A program made the translations under genes and the position numbers. A DNA stretch of 42,422 nucleotides from Candidatus Gottesmanbacteria bacterium RIFCSPHIGHO2_01_FULL_46_14 (GTDB lineage Bacteria; Patescibacteriota; Microgenomatia; UBA10105; UBA927): the NCBI GenBank assembly GCA_001780895.1, contig MFJJ01000019.1:1-42422 (forward strand), given 5' to 3'. Each line of letters starts with the position of its first letter. Position 1 is the stretch's first letter. The notes below the pieces were generated by a model, which worked only from the letters and a program-made list of their open reading frames with translations, had not been told where the DNA came from and did not search any database. This document shows, piece by piece, positions 42,422 through 42,422 of this stretch.

Positions 42422-42422
42422 A

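Overview
The window looks like a chromosome segment from an ultra-small, reduced-genome bacterium of the Candidate Phyla Radiation (Patescibacteria), most like the Microgenomates side. This is an inference from gene content and style. There are CPR-typical small proteins (DUF5679 zinc ribbon, DUF4446, DUF3048, an RGG-tailed RRM protein), stripped-down enzymes (AspRS without its GAD domain, a 200-residue SufD, a MutY without Fe-S or NUDIX parts) and very tight packing. UGA is used as stop. No phage, IS transposase or CRISPR array was seen.

Layout. 1-3.5 kb: end of an AI-2E-type permease, RNase P RNA (minus), small proteins, DUF4446 and DUF3048 proteins, and a winged-helix/nucleotidyltransferase-like protein. 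3.5-8.6 kb: secD-secF, cca (minus) and recJ, the last two diverging from one palindromic -10 element. 8.6-10.35 kb is accessory: a DUF433/DUF5615 toxin-antitoxin pair sits between the intact recJ 3' end and a diverged second copy of that end. It is followed by a 66-codon minus-strand gene behind a structured leader, and by a DUF5678/retropepsin pair. 10.35-16.6 kb: a T-box-controlled aspS, an orphan DUF2283 antitoxin with a deleted DUF4258 toxin remnant, a D-Ala-D-Ala carboxypeptidase, a membrane-anchored hypothetical, gltX and a methyltransferase. 16.6-23.9 kb is a second, more AT-rich accessory block: Fic protein, tRNA-Gln, mutY-like and era genes, BrnT/BrnA, an EEP nuclease, a C39-like protease, DUF952, a catalytically degenerate aldo-keto reductase, and a PIN toxin with a small partner. 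23.9-27.1 kb: RRM protein, rRNA methyltransferase, a GT39-type membrane glycosyltransferase and a DUF378 protein. 27.2-33.8 kb: a SUF iron-sulfur operon (PIG-L deacetylase, sufC, sufB with a 406-residue LAGLIDADG intein, minimal sufD, Rieske protein, sufS, sufU). 33.9-38.9 kb: a [3Fe-4S]-type ferredoxin, an acyl-CoA-ligase/GNAT fusion (minus), and a two-subunit 2-oxoacid:ferredoxin oxidoreductase. 38.9-42.4 kb: lon and a class-A-beta-lactamase-like serine hydrolase.

How it fits together. SUF supplies clusters to the ferredoxin and oxidoreductase, which with the acyl-CoA ligase suggest fermentative 2-oxoacid/CoA metabolism. About six toxin-antitoxin-like modules are spread among housekeeping genes. 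A strong pattern is that most first-in-transcript genes have a -10 hexamer only about 6-12 nt before the start codon, implying leaderless or near-leaderless mRNAs. A few small genes instead carry perfect Shine-Dalgarno sequences. Several divergent gene pairs share overlapping or interlocked promoters. Palindromic repeats of several types recur, some inside genes.
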